Shown: in pieces, positions 45,008 through 54,082 of the stretch
Numbering within the stretch: position 1 is the first letter of the stretch
Layout of the letters: each line of letters starts with the position of its first letter
Assembly (NCBI GenBank): GCA_017619335.1
Contig: JAFZSP010000033.1
Span: 124,001 to 188,000 of the forward strand
Source of the DNA: Bacteroidaceae bacterium
GTDB lineage: Bacteria > Bacteroidota > Bacteroidia > Bacteroidales > Bacteroidaceae
Length of the DNA stretch: 64,000 bases
Direction of reading: 5' to 3'
Notes under the pieces: model-generated
Told to the model about the DNA's origin: nothing
Database searches by the model: none
Seen by the model: the letters and a program-made list of their open reading frames with translations, nothing else
Made by a program: the position numbers and the translations under genes

Positions 45008-46351
45008 TCAGCGTGAGAAGCGAAGCGCTTGTGCGTGTTGATTGCCATCCGCAAACACACCTTTATTATATATAAGGCGTCCGTTGCAGTAGGTCTGTTG
45101 AACTTGCCAGTGGAAAGAACGCCCTTCGAGGGGACTCCATCCGCAGCGGCTGACAACGTCCTTCGTTTTCAGTGTCCAAGGTTGGCGACGCAGCAGGACA
45201 AGGTCTGCCTTCAGGCCTTCACGGATGTAGCCGCGGTCGCGGATATCAAACAGGCGCGCCGGATTGTGACACATGAGTTCCACGAGCCGAGGCAGGCTGA
45301 GAACGCCTTCTTCCATCAGCTCCAGCATAGCGACCAAGGAGAACTGCACCATTGGCATACCAGAAGCAGCGCGCTTGCAGCCGCCTTCTTTTTCGGAAAG
45401 CAGATGCGGTGCATGATCTGTGGCAACGAGGGTGATGCGTCCGTCTGTGAGGGCGTTGCGGAGAGCATCGCGGTCGGCGCGGGTCTTCACAGCGGGATTG
45501 CACTTGATGCGGGTGCCCAGTGTGGTATAGTCTTCATCGCAGAAAAAGAGGTGAGACAGGCAGGCCTCAAGGGAGATGCCTTTAGCCCCTCCTGTTAGAG
45601 AGGGGAACTCCAATTCTTCCTTGGTGGTTATGTGGGCGATGTGGAGGGGCTTTTGGTATTTGAGGGCCAGCTCCACAGCTTGTCGGGAAGAAGCGATGCA
45701 GGCTTCACGGCTTCTGATTTCGGGATGATGGCAGACATCAGGATCCTCACCGTAGAGGACTTGTGCGCGCCGCATGTTCTCGGCAATGATGGAAGAGTCC
45801 TCACAATGGGTCATGATGAGAAGGGGTGACAGACGGAAGACATCTTCCAGCGCCTGACCATGATCCACAAGCATTCCTCCTGTGCTGCTTCCCATAAAGA
45901 GTTTCACGGCAGGCACGCGTGTCACATCCAACAGAGGCAATAGGTGAGCATTGGTGTTGGTGGCACCGAAATGAAAAGCATAGTTGACAAAGGCATGTAT
46001 GGCACCCAGGGCTTGTCGCTCTGCAAGCAGTTCGAGCGTTGTTGTCTGCGGCACGACATTTGGCATGTCCATGATGGAGGTGACGCCTCCTGCGGCGGCG
46101 GCATGGCTCTCGGTAGAGAGATCGCCCTTATGGGTCAGCCCCGGTTCGCGCGTATGGACATGGTCATCGATGACACCGGGAAGAAGCAGAGTCACTTCCT
46201 CCGGCCTCTCTAAAAGAGAGGGAACTTGTGTCAATGGAATAACCTCCTTGTTGGTAATCTGAGCGATAAACTCATCCTCAATGAGGACATCAGCCCGACG
46301 AATCTTCCCATCGGACACATAAAGGACATCCTTGAAAGACTGCTTGTTCAT
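45008..46351 (-). CDS. pyrC: Dihydroorotase
   Basis: 447 residues from ATG 46351, which forms an ATGA overlap with the upstream glycosyltransferase stop. Zinc-site motifs: PGVIDDHVHTREPG, carbamylated lysine in AVKLFMGSSTGG, IMTHCED, PLHIAHITT and VATDHAPH. It closes the dihydroorotate ring in pyrimidine synthesis. Two in-frame palindromes (46205-46222 and 45586-45606) give VPSLLERPEEV and EFPSLTGGA in places where relatives have shorter loops. Confidence 0.92.
   Translation of the reverse strand: MNKQSFKDVLYVSDGKIRRADVLIEDEFIAQITNKEVIPLTQVPSLLERPEEVTLLLPGVIDDHVHTREPGLTHKGDLSTESHAAAAGGVTSIMDMPNVVPQTTTLELLAERQALGAIHAFVNYAFHFGATNTNAHLLPLLDVTRVPAVKLFMGSSTGGMLVDHGQALEDVFRLSPLLIMTHCEDSSIIAENMRRAQVLYGEDPDVCHHPEIRSREACIASSRQAVELALKYQKPLHIAHITTKEELEFPSLTGGAKGISLEACLSHLFFCDEDYTTLGTRIKCNPAVKTRADRDALRNALTDGRITLVATDHAPHLLSEKEGGCKRAASGMPMVQFSLVAMLELMEEGVLSLPRLVELMCHNPARLFDIRDRGYIREGLKADLVLLRRQPWTLKTKDVVSRCGWSPLEGRSFHWQVQQTYCNGRLIYNKGVFADGNQHAQALRFSR
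45586..45606. repeat. C/T-rich palindrome in pyrC
   Basis: CCCCTCCTGTTAGAGAGGGG, in frame. Confidence 0.55.
46205..46222. repeat. C/T-rich palindrome in pyrC, N-terminal
   Basis: CCTCTC-TAAAA-GAGAGGG, in frame, just before the metal-binding PGVIDDHVH segment. Confidence 0.55.
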
Positions 46352-47091
46352 GCTTTCGGGTACTTGCGGAACCACCCGTCCCAGCGCAGTCTCATGACGC
46401 CAAAGGCAGCCTCGGAAAAGATACCTCCGGACATTTTACTTGTGCCCAGCTCACGGTTGACGAAGATGACGGGTACCTCCTTAATGCGGAAGCCGCACTG
46501 ATGGGCCGTGAATTTCATCTCTATCTGGAAGGCGTAGCCCTTGAAGCGAATCTTGTCCAACTCAATGGTTTCCAACACACGACGGCGGTAACAAACAAAG
46601 CCCGCCGTGGTGTCATGTACGTCCAATCGTGTAATGAAGCGCACGTATTTGGAAGCGAAATAGCTCATCAACACGCGCCCCATGGGCCAGTTGACCACAT
46701 TGACTCCGGTGATGTAGCGCGAACCGACGGACATGTCATAACCCTCATCCTTACAGGCAGCCAACAGACGCGGCAGGTCGGACGGAGCATGGCTGAAATC
46801 GGCATCCATCTCAAAGATGTATTCATAGCCGTGCTCCAGTGCCCACTTGAATCCGGCAATGTAGGCGGTACCGAGCCCCAGTTTCCCCTTCCTTTCCACG
46901 AGGAAGAGACGATCCTGGAACTCATCGGCCATCAGGCGTTTCACGATGCTTGCCGTGCCGTCGGGCGAGCCGTCGTCTATCACCAGAACGTTGAAGTCGT
47001 GCTCCGTACGCCCGGTGACGGCCCGGATGATATTCTCGATGTTTTCTTTCTCGTTGTAGGTTGGGATGATGACAATGCTGTCTGCTTGCAT
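46348..47091 (-). CDS. Polyprenol-phosphate mannosyltransferase (DPM1-like, GT2)
   Basis: 247 residues. GT-A fold with IVIIPTYNEKENIENI, VIDDGSPDGT, the metal site EMDADFSHAP and GLGTAYIAGF. It should transfer a sugar, typically mannose, from a nucleotide to a polyprenyl phosphate at the inner membrane; there is no C-terminal membrane domain. The stop overlaps the pyrC start by four bases. Confidence 0.88.
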   Translation of the reverse strand: MQADSIVIIPTYNEKENIENIIRAVTGRTEHDFNVLVIDDGSPDGTASIVKRLMADEFQDRLFLVERKGKLGLGTAYIAGFKWALEHGYEYIFEMDADFSHAPSDLPRLLAACKDEGYDMSVGSRYITGVNVVNWPMGRVLMSYFASKYVRFITRLDVHDTTAGFVCYRRRVLETIELDKIRFKGYAFQIEMKFTAHQCGFRIKEVPVIFVNRELGTSKMSGGIFSEAAFGVMRLRWDGWFRKYPKA

Positions 47092-47126
47092 GGTGTTATA
47101 ATAGTTAATTCGTTATGTCGGAGGTA

Positions 47127-48476
47127 TCAGAAGCGGAAGTCCAGGCCCAGGCCGACCACGTTGTTGGTGCGTGAATAGGTCTCACGGCCATAGGTTGCCT
47201 GTTTCTCGTAGTCACTGTAGATGCTGATGAAGTAGCCGGCGTTCAGGCGCAGCTTTTCATTGATGTTCCAGGCGCCGCCAAGTCCGATGCTATAGCTGTC
47301 ACAGGCGAATGAAGTGTTCTGCTGGTAGCCATCGGAGAGACCGTAATCAGTGCGCTGACCGCCACAACTGACCGTGAATTTCTCATTGATATCATACTCC
47401 ACGCCTGCCAGTATTTCGTGGGTGCCGTGGGTGAGTTCCTTCTGACGGTCGTTGGCCATCTTGGCGTTCTTGTCATCAAAGAAATGATATTCCAGGGTGG
47501 CACGGAGTTTGGGCGTGAACTCATAACCCGCTGCAACAGAGAGCAGTGCTGGCATGTCATAACGGGTGCGGACACCGTCCTGGTAAGGAGCCGTATAGGC
47601 ACCGAGTTTCTGCTGGAGTTCACCGAGTTTTGCCTGGGCGTAAGGGTCATTGGCCATCATATAAGCCATGAGGTTCTGTCCCAGTCCGGCATCCAGCACA
47701 TTGGTGTCGTTCTTGGGATTGACCTTGGTGCGGAACTCATAGCGGGCTGTCAGCGTGAGGGGGCCCTGGTGAAAATTGACACTGACCATCGGAGTGAAAC
47801 CCCATCCTTTCTGATCCACGTCGAGCAGCAGTGCTGCCAATTCACCAAAGGCGGGATGGTCAATGGCTTTCACATGTCCGCGGTAATAACCATCGTAATA
47901 GTTGGCTCGGATTCCTGCGGCCGCAGAGAGGCAGTCGAGGATTTTGTAGGTAAAGTTGAACTGTGCGCCGTAAATATACTGCTTACCCTTCATCTCGGCG
48001 TCGAGTTTGTATGTATTGGGCTGTATGCCGTTATTGGCCAGCAGTCCGCTCATCAGCACATTAAACATGGGTACACCGTTGTCGTATTTCACGAAACCGC
48101 CGCTTCCTACAATTCCAATCATGGTGCTGAGGGCCCAGCGGTCTTTCTTGTAGCTGGCAAAGAGTGCAGGCACGATGGGTGCAGAAGCCACGCCCTCATA
48201 CTTGGTGCCGTCCAATGTAATATCACGGTTCTGCCAGGGTTTCTGGAAGTTCAGAGAGAGCTGCCATCCTTCACGTCCCCAGGCAAGACCGGCGGGGTTG
48301 CTGTAGGCGGCATCGATATCGAAGGTGGCACCACGTGCCATCATGCGGTCAAAGGCGATGTGGTAGTTGGTGTTGGTCATCAGTCCGCCGGCAGTGACGG
48401 TGGGAAACTCCACGTTGAGTGTGAAGAGTTGGAAATGCGCTGCGCAGAGCAGCAGGACAAATAGACGTTTTTTCAT
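47127..48476 (-). CDS. OmpP1/FadL-family outer-membrane transporter
   Basis: 449 residues. The N-terminus MKKRLFVLLLCAAHFQLFTL is a signal peptide with an unusual end; the mature part AGGLMTNTNYHIAFDRMMARG continues with DAAYSNPAGLAW, the FadL NPAG(L) hatch motif. The rest is a 14-strand-type barrel ending GLGLDFRF. FadL proteins admit hydrophobic compounds through the outer membrane. It is 28 bases after ilvB. Confidence 0.82.
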   Translation of the reverse strand: MKKRLFVLLLCAAHFQLFTLNVEFPTVTAGGLMTNTNYHIAFDRMMARGATFDIDAAYSNPAGLAWGREGWQLSLNFQKPWQNRDITLDGTKYEGVASAPIVPALFASYKKDRWALSTMIGIVGSGGFVKYDNGVPMFNVLMSGLLANNGIQPNTYKLDAEMKGKQYIYGAQFNFTYKILDCLSAAAGIRANYYDGYYRGHVKAIDHPAFGELAALLLDVDQKGWGFTPMVSVNFHQGPLTLTARYEFRTKVNPKNDTNVLDAGLGQNLMAYMMANDPYAQAKLGELQQKLGAYTAPYQDGVRTRYDMPALLSVAAGYEFTPKLRATLEYHFFDDKNAKMANDRQKELTHGTHEILAGVEYDINEKFTVSCGGQRTDYGLSDGYQQNTSFACDSYSIGLGGAWNINEKLRLNAGYFISIYSDYEKQATYGRETYSRTNNVVGLGLDFRF

Positions 48477-48504
48477 ACCTTCAGGGATTTATAGGTGAAT
48501 ATGA

Positions 48505-50214
48505 TTATTTTACTTCCAAAAGCATTTCATTGATGTTGGCACCGGGAGGAGTCATTGGCAGTACATCATCGTCCTCGAGGATGGCACACTCCAGGATGTA
48601 TGGGCCAGGTGTGGCAAGCATCTTTTCCACAGCAGCAGTGAGCCTGTCCCGCTGGGTGACAGCCTCGTAGGGGATGCCGTAGCCCTGTGCGATGGCTTCG
48701 TAACAGGGATTCATCATGCGGGTGAAAGATTTGCGCCGGTTCCAGAACATGTCCTGCCACTGACGGACATTGCCCAAGTAGTTGTTGTTCAGGAGAATCA
48801 TCTTCACGGGAGCCTGCTGTTCCATAATGGTACCCAGCTCCTGGATGGACATCTGGAAACCGCCGTCACCCATGAAGCAGACAACGGTGCGGTCTGGGGC
48901 ACCAAAGGTGGCACCAATGGCGGCTGGCATACCATACCCCATCGTGCCAAGACCACCGCTGGTGCAGAGGCTCCGGCGTTTGGGATAGCGGAAGTAGCGT
49001 GTGGCAAACAGCTGATTCTGACCCACATCGGTGACCAGGACGGCATCGCCCTGCGTGGCTTCGGCCACAGCGTTCACCACTTCGCCCATCAGCAGCGGAC
49101 CCTCCGTGGGATGAATGGCGGGCTCGATGACTTTCACGCGTTCCTTCTCGTCCAACGGCTTGAAAGACGCGCGCCACGCCGTGTGTTCGTTCTTCTTCAA
49201 CAGGGCCGTCACGGCAGGCAGCGATTCCTTACAGTCGGCCACCACAGCCACATCGGCCTTGACGTTCTTGTTGATTTCACTCTTGTCTATATCGAAATGG
49301 ATGACCTTGGCCTGACGGGCGTAGGTCTTCAAGCTACCGGTCACACGGTCACTGAATCGCATCCCTATGGCGATGAGGACGTCACATTCCTGCTCTTTCA
49401 GGTTGACAGCATAATTGCCATGCATCCCCAACATACCCACATTCAGCGGATGAGTGCTGGGTAAAGCGCTGAGTCCGAGCATCGTACGACCTGCTGGTAT
49501 ATCAGCTTTCTCTAAGAAGGCCAGCAACTCGTCCTGTGCATTGCCCAGCTCCACGCCCTGTCCAACGAGGGCCAGCGGTTTCTTGGCATTGTTGATGAGG
49601 TCGGCGGCGGCAAGCACAGCTTCGGGGTCCACTTTCGGATAGGGGACGTAGGAACGCACGAAGTCTGCCTTCTGCGGATGAAACTCCACCAACTCCGTCT
49701 GTGCGTTCTTGGGGAAGTCCAGCACCACAGGGCCGGGTCGCCCACTGCGAGCGATGTAGAAAGCCCGGCTCACCGCCCAGGCGATGTCTTCGGCGTGACG
49801 AATCTGGTAGCTCCACTTGGAGATAGGCTGTGCCACGCCCACGAGATCGACCTCCTGGAAGAAGTCTGTTCCCAGGGCCGAGATAGGTACCTGCCCGGCA
49901 ATGACCACAATCGGCGTGGAGTCCAGCATGGCATCTGCCACGCCCGTCAAGGTGTTGGTTGCACCTGGGCCGCTGGTGACGAGAGCCACACCCACCTGTC
50001 CGCTGACGCGGGCAAAGCCCTCGGCGGCATGAGTGGCGGCCTGCTCGTGACGCACGAGAATGTGGTCAAAGGCTTTCTTCTCGCCACGGGTATAATCATA
50101 CAAGGCGTCATACACGGGCATGATGGAACCACCGGGGTAACCGAAGATGGTCTTTACTCCCTCGTGCTGCAAGGCCCGCATGAGCGCTTCGCTGCCTGTT
50201 ATCTTTTCATTCAT
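48505..50214 (-). CDS. ilvB: Acetolactate synthase large (catalytic) subunit
   Basis: 569 residues. TIFGYPGGSIMPVYDAL and VRHEQAATHAAEGFAR hold the catalytic glutamate; MGDGGFQMSIQELGTIMEQQ with LLNNNYLGNVRQWQ is the thiamine diphosphate/Mg site. It condenses pyruvate in valine/leucine/isoleucine synthesis. ilvD is upstream across an 86-base gap filled by a 9-bp array. The regulatory subunit gene ilvN is not downstream but 26 kb away. Confidence 0.94.
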   Translation of the reverse strand: MNEKITGSEALMRALQHEGVKTIFGYPGGSIMPVYDALYDYTRGEKKAFDHILVRHEQAATHAAEGFARVSGQVGVALVTSGPGATNTLTGVADAMLDSTPIVVIAGQVPISALGTDFFQEVDLVGVAQPISKWSYQIRHAEDIAWAVSRAFYIARSGRPGPVVLDFPKNAQTELVEFHPQKADFVRSYVPYPKVDPEAVLAAADLINNAKKPLALVGQGVELGNAQDELLAFLEKADIPAGRTMLGLSALPSTHPLNVGMLGMHGNYAVNLKEQECDVLIAIGMRFSDRVTGSLKTYARQAKVIHFDIDKSEINKNVKADVAVVADCKESLPAVTALLKKNEHTAWRASFKPLDEKERVKVIEPAIHPTEGPLLMGEVVNAVAEATQGDAVLVTDVGQNQLFATRYFRYPKRRSLCTSGGLGTMGYGMPAAIGATFGAPDRTVVCFMGDGGFQMSIQELGTIMEQQAPVKMILLNNNYLGNVRQWQDMFWNRRKSFTRMMNPCYEAIAQGYGIPYEAVTQRDRLTAAVEKMLATPGPYILECAILEDDDVLPMTPPGANINEMLLEVK

Positions 50215-50235
50215 TGTTTCTGGGCTGTCTGTTAT

Positions 50236-50297
50236 TTCTAGTATCTCTAGTTTTACTAGTTTACTAGTATTACTAGTATTTCTAGCTTTTCTAGTGT
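50236..50297. repeat. 9-bp array containing CTAG in the ilvD-ilvB gap
   Basis: CTAG occurs at 50238, 50247, 50256, 50264, 50273, 50282 and 50291, spacing 9 (once 8). It lies between the ilvD stop and the ilvB start on the minus strand. Confidence 0.85.
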
Positions 50298-50300
50298 TTC

Positions 50301-52160
50301 TTAGTCAATGATTCTCACGCCGCCTTTGTCGGCACTGGCAACACTCTGGGCGTAGGCGCGGAGTGCTTTGGAAACCACACGCTTGCGCTGCAAGGGACGC
50401 TGGGGACGGGCAGCCAGTTCGTCCTCACTGAGGCGAACGTTAATGCTGCGGGCTGGAATGTCAATATCAATGATATCTCCATCCACGATCTTTCCGATGT
50501 TGCCTCCATTGGCAGCCTCGGGAGAGATGTGGCCGATGGAGAGGCCGCTGGTGCCGCCGCTGAAACGGCCGTCGGTGATGAGGGCGCACTCTTTACCCAT
50601 GTGCATACTCTTTATATAAGAGGTGGGGTACAGCATTTCCTGCATCCCGGGACCGCCCTTGGGACCTTCATGGGTGATGACGACAACGTCTCCCTTCTTC
50701 ACTCGCCCGCCAAGGATGCCTTCACAGGCATCTTCCTGTGAATCAAATACCACGGCAGGCCCCGAGAACTTCCAGATACTTTCATCCACACCTGCCGTCT
50801 TCACCACGCAGCCGTCCTGTGCGATGTTGCCGAAGAGCACAGCCATGCCACCGTCCTTCGTGTAGGCGTGTTCGATGTCTCGGATGCAGCCTGTGGCACG
50901 GTCGGTGTCTAAGCTCTTGTAATAGGTTTCCTGTGCGCCTAACTCATTGCAGAACTTGCCGGCAGGGGCAGAGAGGTAAAGACTCACCCCCCACCCCTCT
51001 CTTTCAAAGAGGGGAGTGTCAGCAGTCATCATCATTTGCTCTGTTTCACCCCTCTTTGAAAGAGAGGGGACGAGGGTGAGTCTTTTTATATCCTCCCCCA
51101 ACGTCATTCCATTCACGCGTTTGCAGTCTAAATGCAACAGTCCTCCCTTGGCCAACTCGCCCAGGATTCCAAGGATGCCGCCAGCACGGTTGCAGTCTTC
51201 CACGCTGTATTTCTGTGTGTTGGGAGCCAACTTGCAGAGACAGGGAACACGGCGGCTAAGGGCATCAATATCTTTCATGGTGAAATCCACGTTCCCCTCC
51301 TGCGCCACGGCCAACAGATGGAGAATGGTGTTCGTGCTGCCGCCCATAGCGATGTCCAAGGTCATCGCATTGAGGAAAGCCTCACGGGTGGCGATGCTCC
51401 TGGGCAACACCGACTCATCACCTTCTTCATAGTAGGCCAGGGCGTTCTTGACGATCTGCCGTGCGGCCTGCTTCATCAGCTCCACGCGGTTCTTGTGGGT
51501 AGCCAGAACGGTGCCGTTGCCTGGCAGTGAGAAGCCGATGGCCTCGGTCAGGGAGTTCATGGAGTTGGCGGTGAACATACCGGAACAACAGCCGCAACCC
51601 GGGCAGGCACGCTGCTCCACTTCGGCCAGTTCCTCGTCGGAGACCGTGGGGTCGGCACCTTTCACCATGGCGGCGATGAGGTCCAGGTTCTCCCCTTTGT
51701 ACTTGCCGGCCTCCATGGGTCCTCCGCTCACGAAGACGGCGGGAATATTCAGGCGCATGGCAGCCATCATCATACCCGGGGTGATCTTGTCGCAGTTGGA
51801 GATGCAGATCATGGCGTCGGCCTTGTGGGCATTGACCATGTATTCCACCGAGTCGGCGATGATGTCGCGCGAGGGCAGCGAATACAGCATCCCGTCGTGC
51901 CCCATGGCGATGCCGTCGTCAATGGCGATGGTGTTGAACTCGGCGGCATAGCAACCGAGGCTCTCTATTTCCTTTTTGACGATTTGTCCAGCCTCGTGCA
52001 GGTGGGTGTGCCCCGGCACGAACTGGGTGAAGCTATTGACGATGGCAATAATAGGTTTGCCGAATTGTTCGCGTTTCATACCGTTGGCCACCCACAGTGC
52101 GCGGGCTCCTGCCATCCGGCGTCCTTCGGTGCAGACTGCGCTGCGAAGTTGATGTTTCAT
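50301..52160 (-). CDS. ilvD: Dihydroxy-acid dehydratase with a repeat-derived insert
   Basis: 619 residues. Iron-sulfur ligands in [10 protein letters not shown] and [33 protein letters not shown] near the end. It makes the 2-keto acids of branched-chain amino acid synthesis. Between [10 protein letters not shown] and [12 protein letters not shown] about 36 residues replace the usual 20, because a 102-base double-hairpin element (50981-51082) is read in frame ([23 protein letters not shown]). The rest of the protein is intact, so activity is likely kept. Confidence 0.94.
   Translation of the reverse strand: MKHQLRSAVCTEGRRMAGARALWVANGMKREQFGKPIIAIVNSFTQFVPGHTHLHEAGQIVKKEIESLGCYAAEFNTIAIDDGIAMGHDGMLYSLPSRDIIADSVEYMVNAHKADAMICISNCDKITPGMMMAAMRLNIPAVFVSGGPMEAGKYKGENLDLIAAMVKGADPTVSDEELAEVEQRACPGCGCCSGMFTANSMNSLTEAIGFSLPGNGTVLATHKNRVELMKQAARQIVKNALAYYEEGDESVLPRSIATREAFLNAMTLDIAMGGSTNTILHLLAVAQEGNVDFTMKDIDALSRRVPCLCKLAPNTQKYSVEDCNRAGGILGILGELAKGGLLHLDCKRVNGMTLGEDIKRLTLVPSLSKRGETEQMMMTADTPLFEREGWGVSLYLSAPAGKFCNELGAQETYYKSLDTDRATGCIRDIEHAYTKDGGMAVLFGNIAQDGCVVKTAGVDESIWKFSGPAVVFDSQEDACEGILGGRVKKGDVVVITHEGPKGGPGMQEMLYPTSYIKSMHMGKECALITDGRFSGGTSGLSIGHISPEAANGGNIGKIVDGDIIDIDIPARSINVRLSEDELAARPQRPLQRKRVVSKALRAYAQSVASADKGGVRIID
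50981..51082. repeat. 102-bp double-hairpin element in ilvD
   Basis: GACTCACCC and GGGTGAGTC form the outer stem; CCCCTCTCTTTCAAAGAGGGG (50994-51014) and its reverse-order partner (51049-51069) form two inner hairpins. The length is 34 codons, so the frame is preserved. The same hairpin and GGTGAGTC flank occur near 1530. Confidence 0.85.
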
Positions 52161-52185
52161 AACGTTGTTTGTCTGATTTTGGGCG

Positions 52186-52217
52186 CAAAATTACGCTAAA
52201 ACGCGCGCAAAAACAAA
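52186..52217 (-). promoter_or_regulatory. Bacteroidota-type promoter for ilvD
   Basis: TTTG (52217-52214) and TAATTTTG (52193-52186) are 20 bases apart, 26 bases before the ilvD start. Confidence 0.7.
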
Positions 52218-52299
52218 TTTATCTGTCGTTTTATGTGTCAGGATGAAGAAAAAAGTGTAACTTTGCGCGCAAAATGACAAAGAAGCACTCATCTTTAAG

Positions 52300-52362
52300 C
52301 TCCAAACACTCAACTTTAAACTCAAACTCTAAACACTAAACTCTAAACACTAAACTCAACAA
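52300..52362. repeat. 7-bp array forming the slyD leader
   Basis: Nine units including CTCAAAC, TCTAAAC, ACTAAAC, TCTAAAC, ACTAAAC, TCAACAA end two bases before the ATG at 52365. A TAACTTTG -7 box lies at 52258-52265. Confidence 0.85.
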
Positions 52363-52364
52363 CA

Positions 52365-52922
52365 ATGTCCCAACGCTATATCAAAGTGGCCTATCGCATG
52401 TTCACCTGCACGGCCGCCAGTCATAAGTTGCTTTACGAAACCGAAGCCACCAAACCCGTCGGCTTTGTCACGGGAATGGGCCTGATGATTGATGCATTCG
52501 AGCAGCGCCTCACCCAGCTGCGTGAAGGCGAACAGTTTGATTTCACACTCTCCGCCGCCGAAGCTTTTGGCGAGCGGGATGAAGACCTGGTGCGTGCAGT
52601 ACCCCGCAAGGTTTTCGAGGTTCGCGGAAAGTTCATCGAGGAAGAAGTCTATCCGGGTGCCGAAGTACCACTCATGAACAGTGAGGGTGACCATTTCATG
52701 GGCACCATCGTAAAAGTGACGGACACCGAGGTGACGGTGGATTTGAACAACCCGCTGGCAGGCAAGGCCCTGCAGTTCACGGGCACCGTCTTCACCAATC
52801 GCGAGGCCACCCTCAAGGAAATCGAAGAGACCTCCAAAATCCTCTCTGGCGAATGTGACTGTTCCAATTGCGGAGGCTGCGGAGGCGGTGGCTGTGGAGG
52901 CGGTGGCTGCGGAGGCTGTTAA
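52365..52922 (+). CDS. slyD: SlyD-like FKBP peptidyl-prolyl isomerase with Cys/Gly metal tail
   Basis: 185 residues. FKBP halves (VGFVTGMGLMIDAFEQRLTQ, EGEQFDFTLSAAEAFGERDE) flank the insert-in-flap chaperone domain (about 65-130). The last 25 residues contain CDCSNCGGCGGGGCGGGGCG, a cysteine/glycine tail that should bind nickel, zinc or similar metals in the manner of SlyD's His/Cys tail. It acts in the cytoplasm in folding and metal delivery. Confidence 0.88.
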   Translation: MSQRYIKVAYRMFTCTAASHKLLYETEATKPVGFVTGMGLMIDAFEQRLTQLREGEQFDFTLSAAEAFGERDEDLVRAVPRKVFEVRGKFIEEEVYPGAEVPLMNSEGDHFMGTIVKVTDTEVTVDLNNPLAGKALQFTGTVFTNREATLKEIEETSKILSGECDCSNCGGCGGGGCGGGGCGGC

Positions 52923-52925
52923 TTG

Positions 52926-52960
52926 CAAATTTGACATTCTAATATTTGAAATTTGACATT
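52926..52960. repeat. 7-bp array in the aroC leader
   Basis: CAAATTT, GACATTC, TAATATT, TGAAATT, TGACATT end five bases before the aroC ATG. Confidence 0.75.
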
Positions 52961-52965
52961 CAAGC

Positions 52966-54042
52966 ATGAACACCTTCGGTACCCTTTTTCGCCTCACCAC
53001 CTTTGGTGAGAGTCACGGCGCCGCCATCGGAGGCGTCATCGATGGCTGTCCCGCTGGTTTGCAGTTGGACTTGGACTTCATACAGAGCGAGTTGGATCGC
53101 CGTCGCCCCGGACAGAGCCGGCTCACCACTTCCCGCAAGGAGGGAGACCGTGTGGAGCTATTATCTGGAGTGATGGATAGTGTCACCACCGGCACGCCCA
53201 TCGGATTCATCGTTCGCAATGAAAATCAACACTCCGCGGACTACGACGACCTGCGCGACGTCTTCCGCCCCTCACACGCAGACTACACCTATTATATAAA
53301 ATACGGCCTCCGCGACCATCGTGGCGGAGGGCGCAGTTCGGCACGCGAGACCATCAGCCGCGTCGTTGCCGGCGCCATCGCCAAGCTCGCCCTGCGGCAG
53401 CTCGGCATCGAGGTGAAGGCATGGACACAGCAGGTTGGCGCCATCGCCTGCAGCCGCGACTGGGCCAGCCTGGACCTCAGTCTCATAGAGTCCAACGACG
53501 TCCGCTGTCCCGACCCTGCCGTTGCCCACCAGATGGAAGAGCTCATCCTGCAAGTGAAAGCCGATGGCGACACCATCGGCGGCGTCATCGCCGGTGTCAT
53601 CACGGGCTGCCCCGCAGGCCTCGGAGAACCGGTCTTCGGCAAGCTCCACGCACAGTTGGGCGCTGCCATGCTTTCCATCAACGCCGTCAAAGGTTTTGAA
53701 TATGGCGACGGCTTCGCCATGGCAGAGAAAAGGGGAAGTGAGGTGAATGACATTTTTGCCGGTGCTTCGCGGCGCGAAGCACTGATAAACTCCAACCACT
53801 CCGGAGGCATCCAAGGCGGCATCAGCAACGGACAGCCCATTCCTTTCCGAGTGGCCTTCAAGCCTGTGGCCACCCTCCTGCGCCCACAAGAAACCATTGA
53901 CATTCATGGCAACCCCGTCACCATCCATCCCCGTGGCCGCCACGATCCCTGCGTGCTGCCCCGTGCAGTCCCCATCGTGGAAGCCATGGCAGCCATCACC
54001 ATCCTGGATGCTTATCTCTTGAATAAAACATCTCATCTATAA
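52966..54042 (+). CDS. aroC: Chorismate synthase
   Basis: 358 residues, normal length. [36 protein letters not shown] and [17 protein letters not shown] are the three family signatures. It converts EPSP to chorismate with reduced FMN, the last common step to aromatic amino acids. It lies between slyD and cstA on the plus strand. Confidence 0.96.
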   Translation: MNTFGTLFRLTTFGESHGAAIGGVIDGCPAGLQLDLDFIQSELDRRRPGQSRLTTSRKEGDRVELLSGVMDSVTTGTPIGFIVRNENQHSADYDDLRDVFRPSHADYTYYIKYGLRDHRGGGRSSARETISRVVAGAIAKLALRQLGIEVKAWTQQVGAIACSRDWASLDLSLIESNDVRCPDPAVAHQMEELILQVKADGDTIGGVIAGVITGCPAGLGEPVFGKLHAQLGAAMLSINAVKGFEYGDGFAMAEKRGSEVNDIFAGASRREALINSNHSGGIQGGISNGQPIPFRVAFKPVATLLRPQETIDIHGNPVTIHPRGRHDPCVLPRAVPIVEAMAAITILDAYLLNKTSHL

Positions 54043-54082
54043 TCGTTTAGCGTTCGGCGGTTCATCCGTCGAAAAAAGTATT

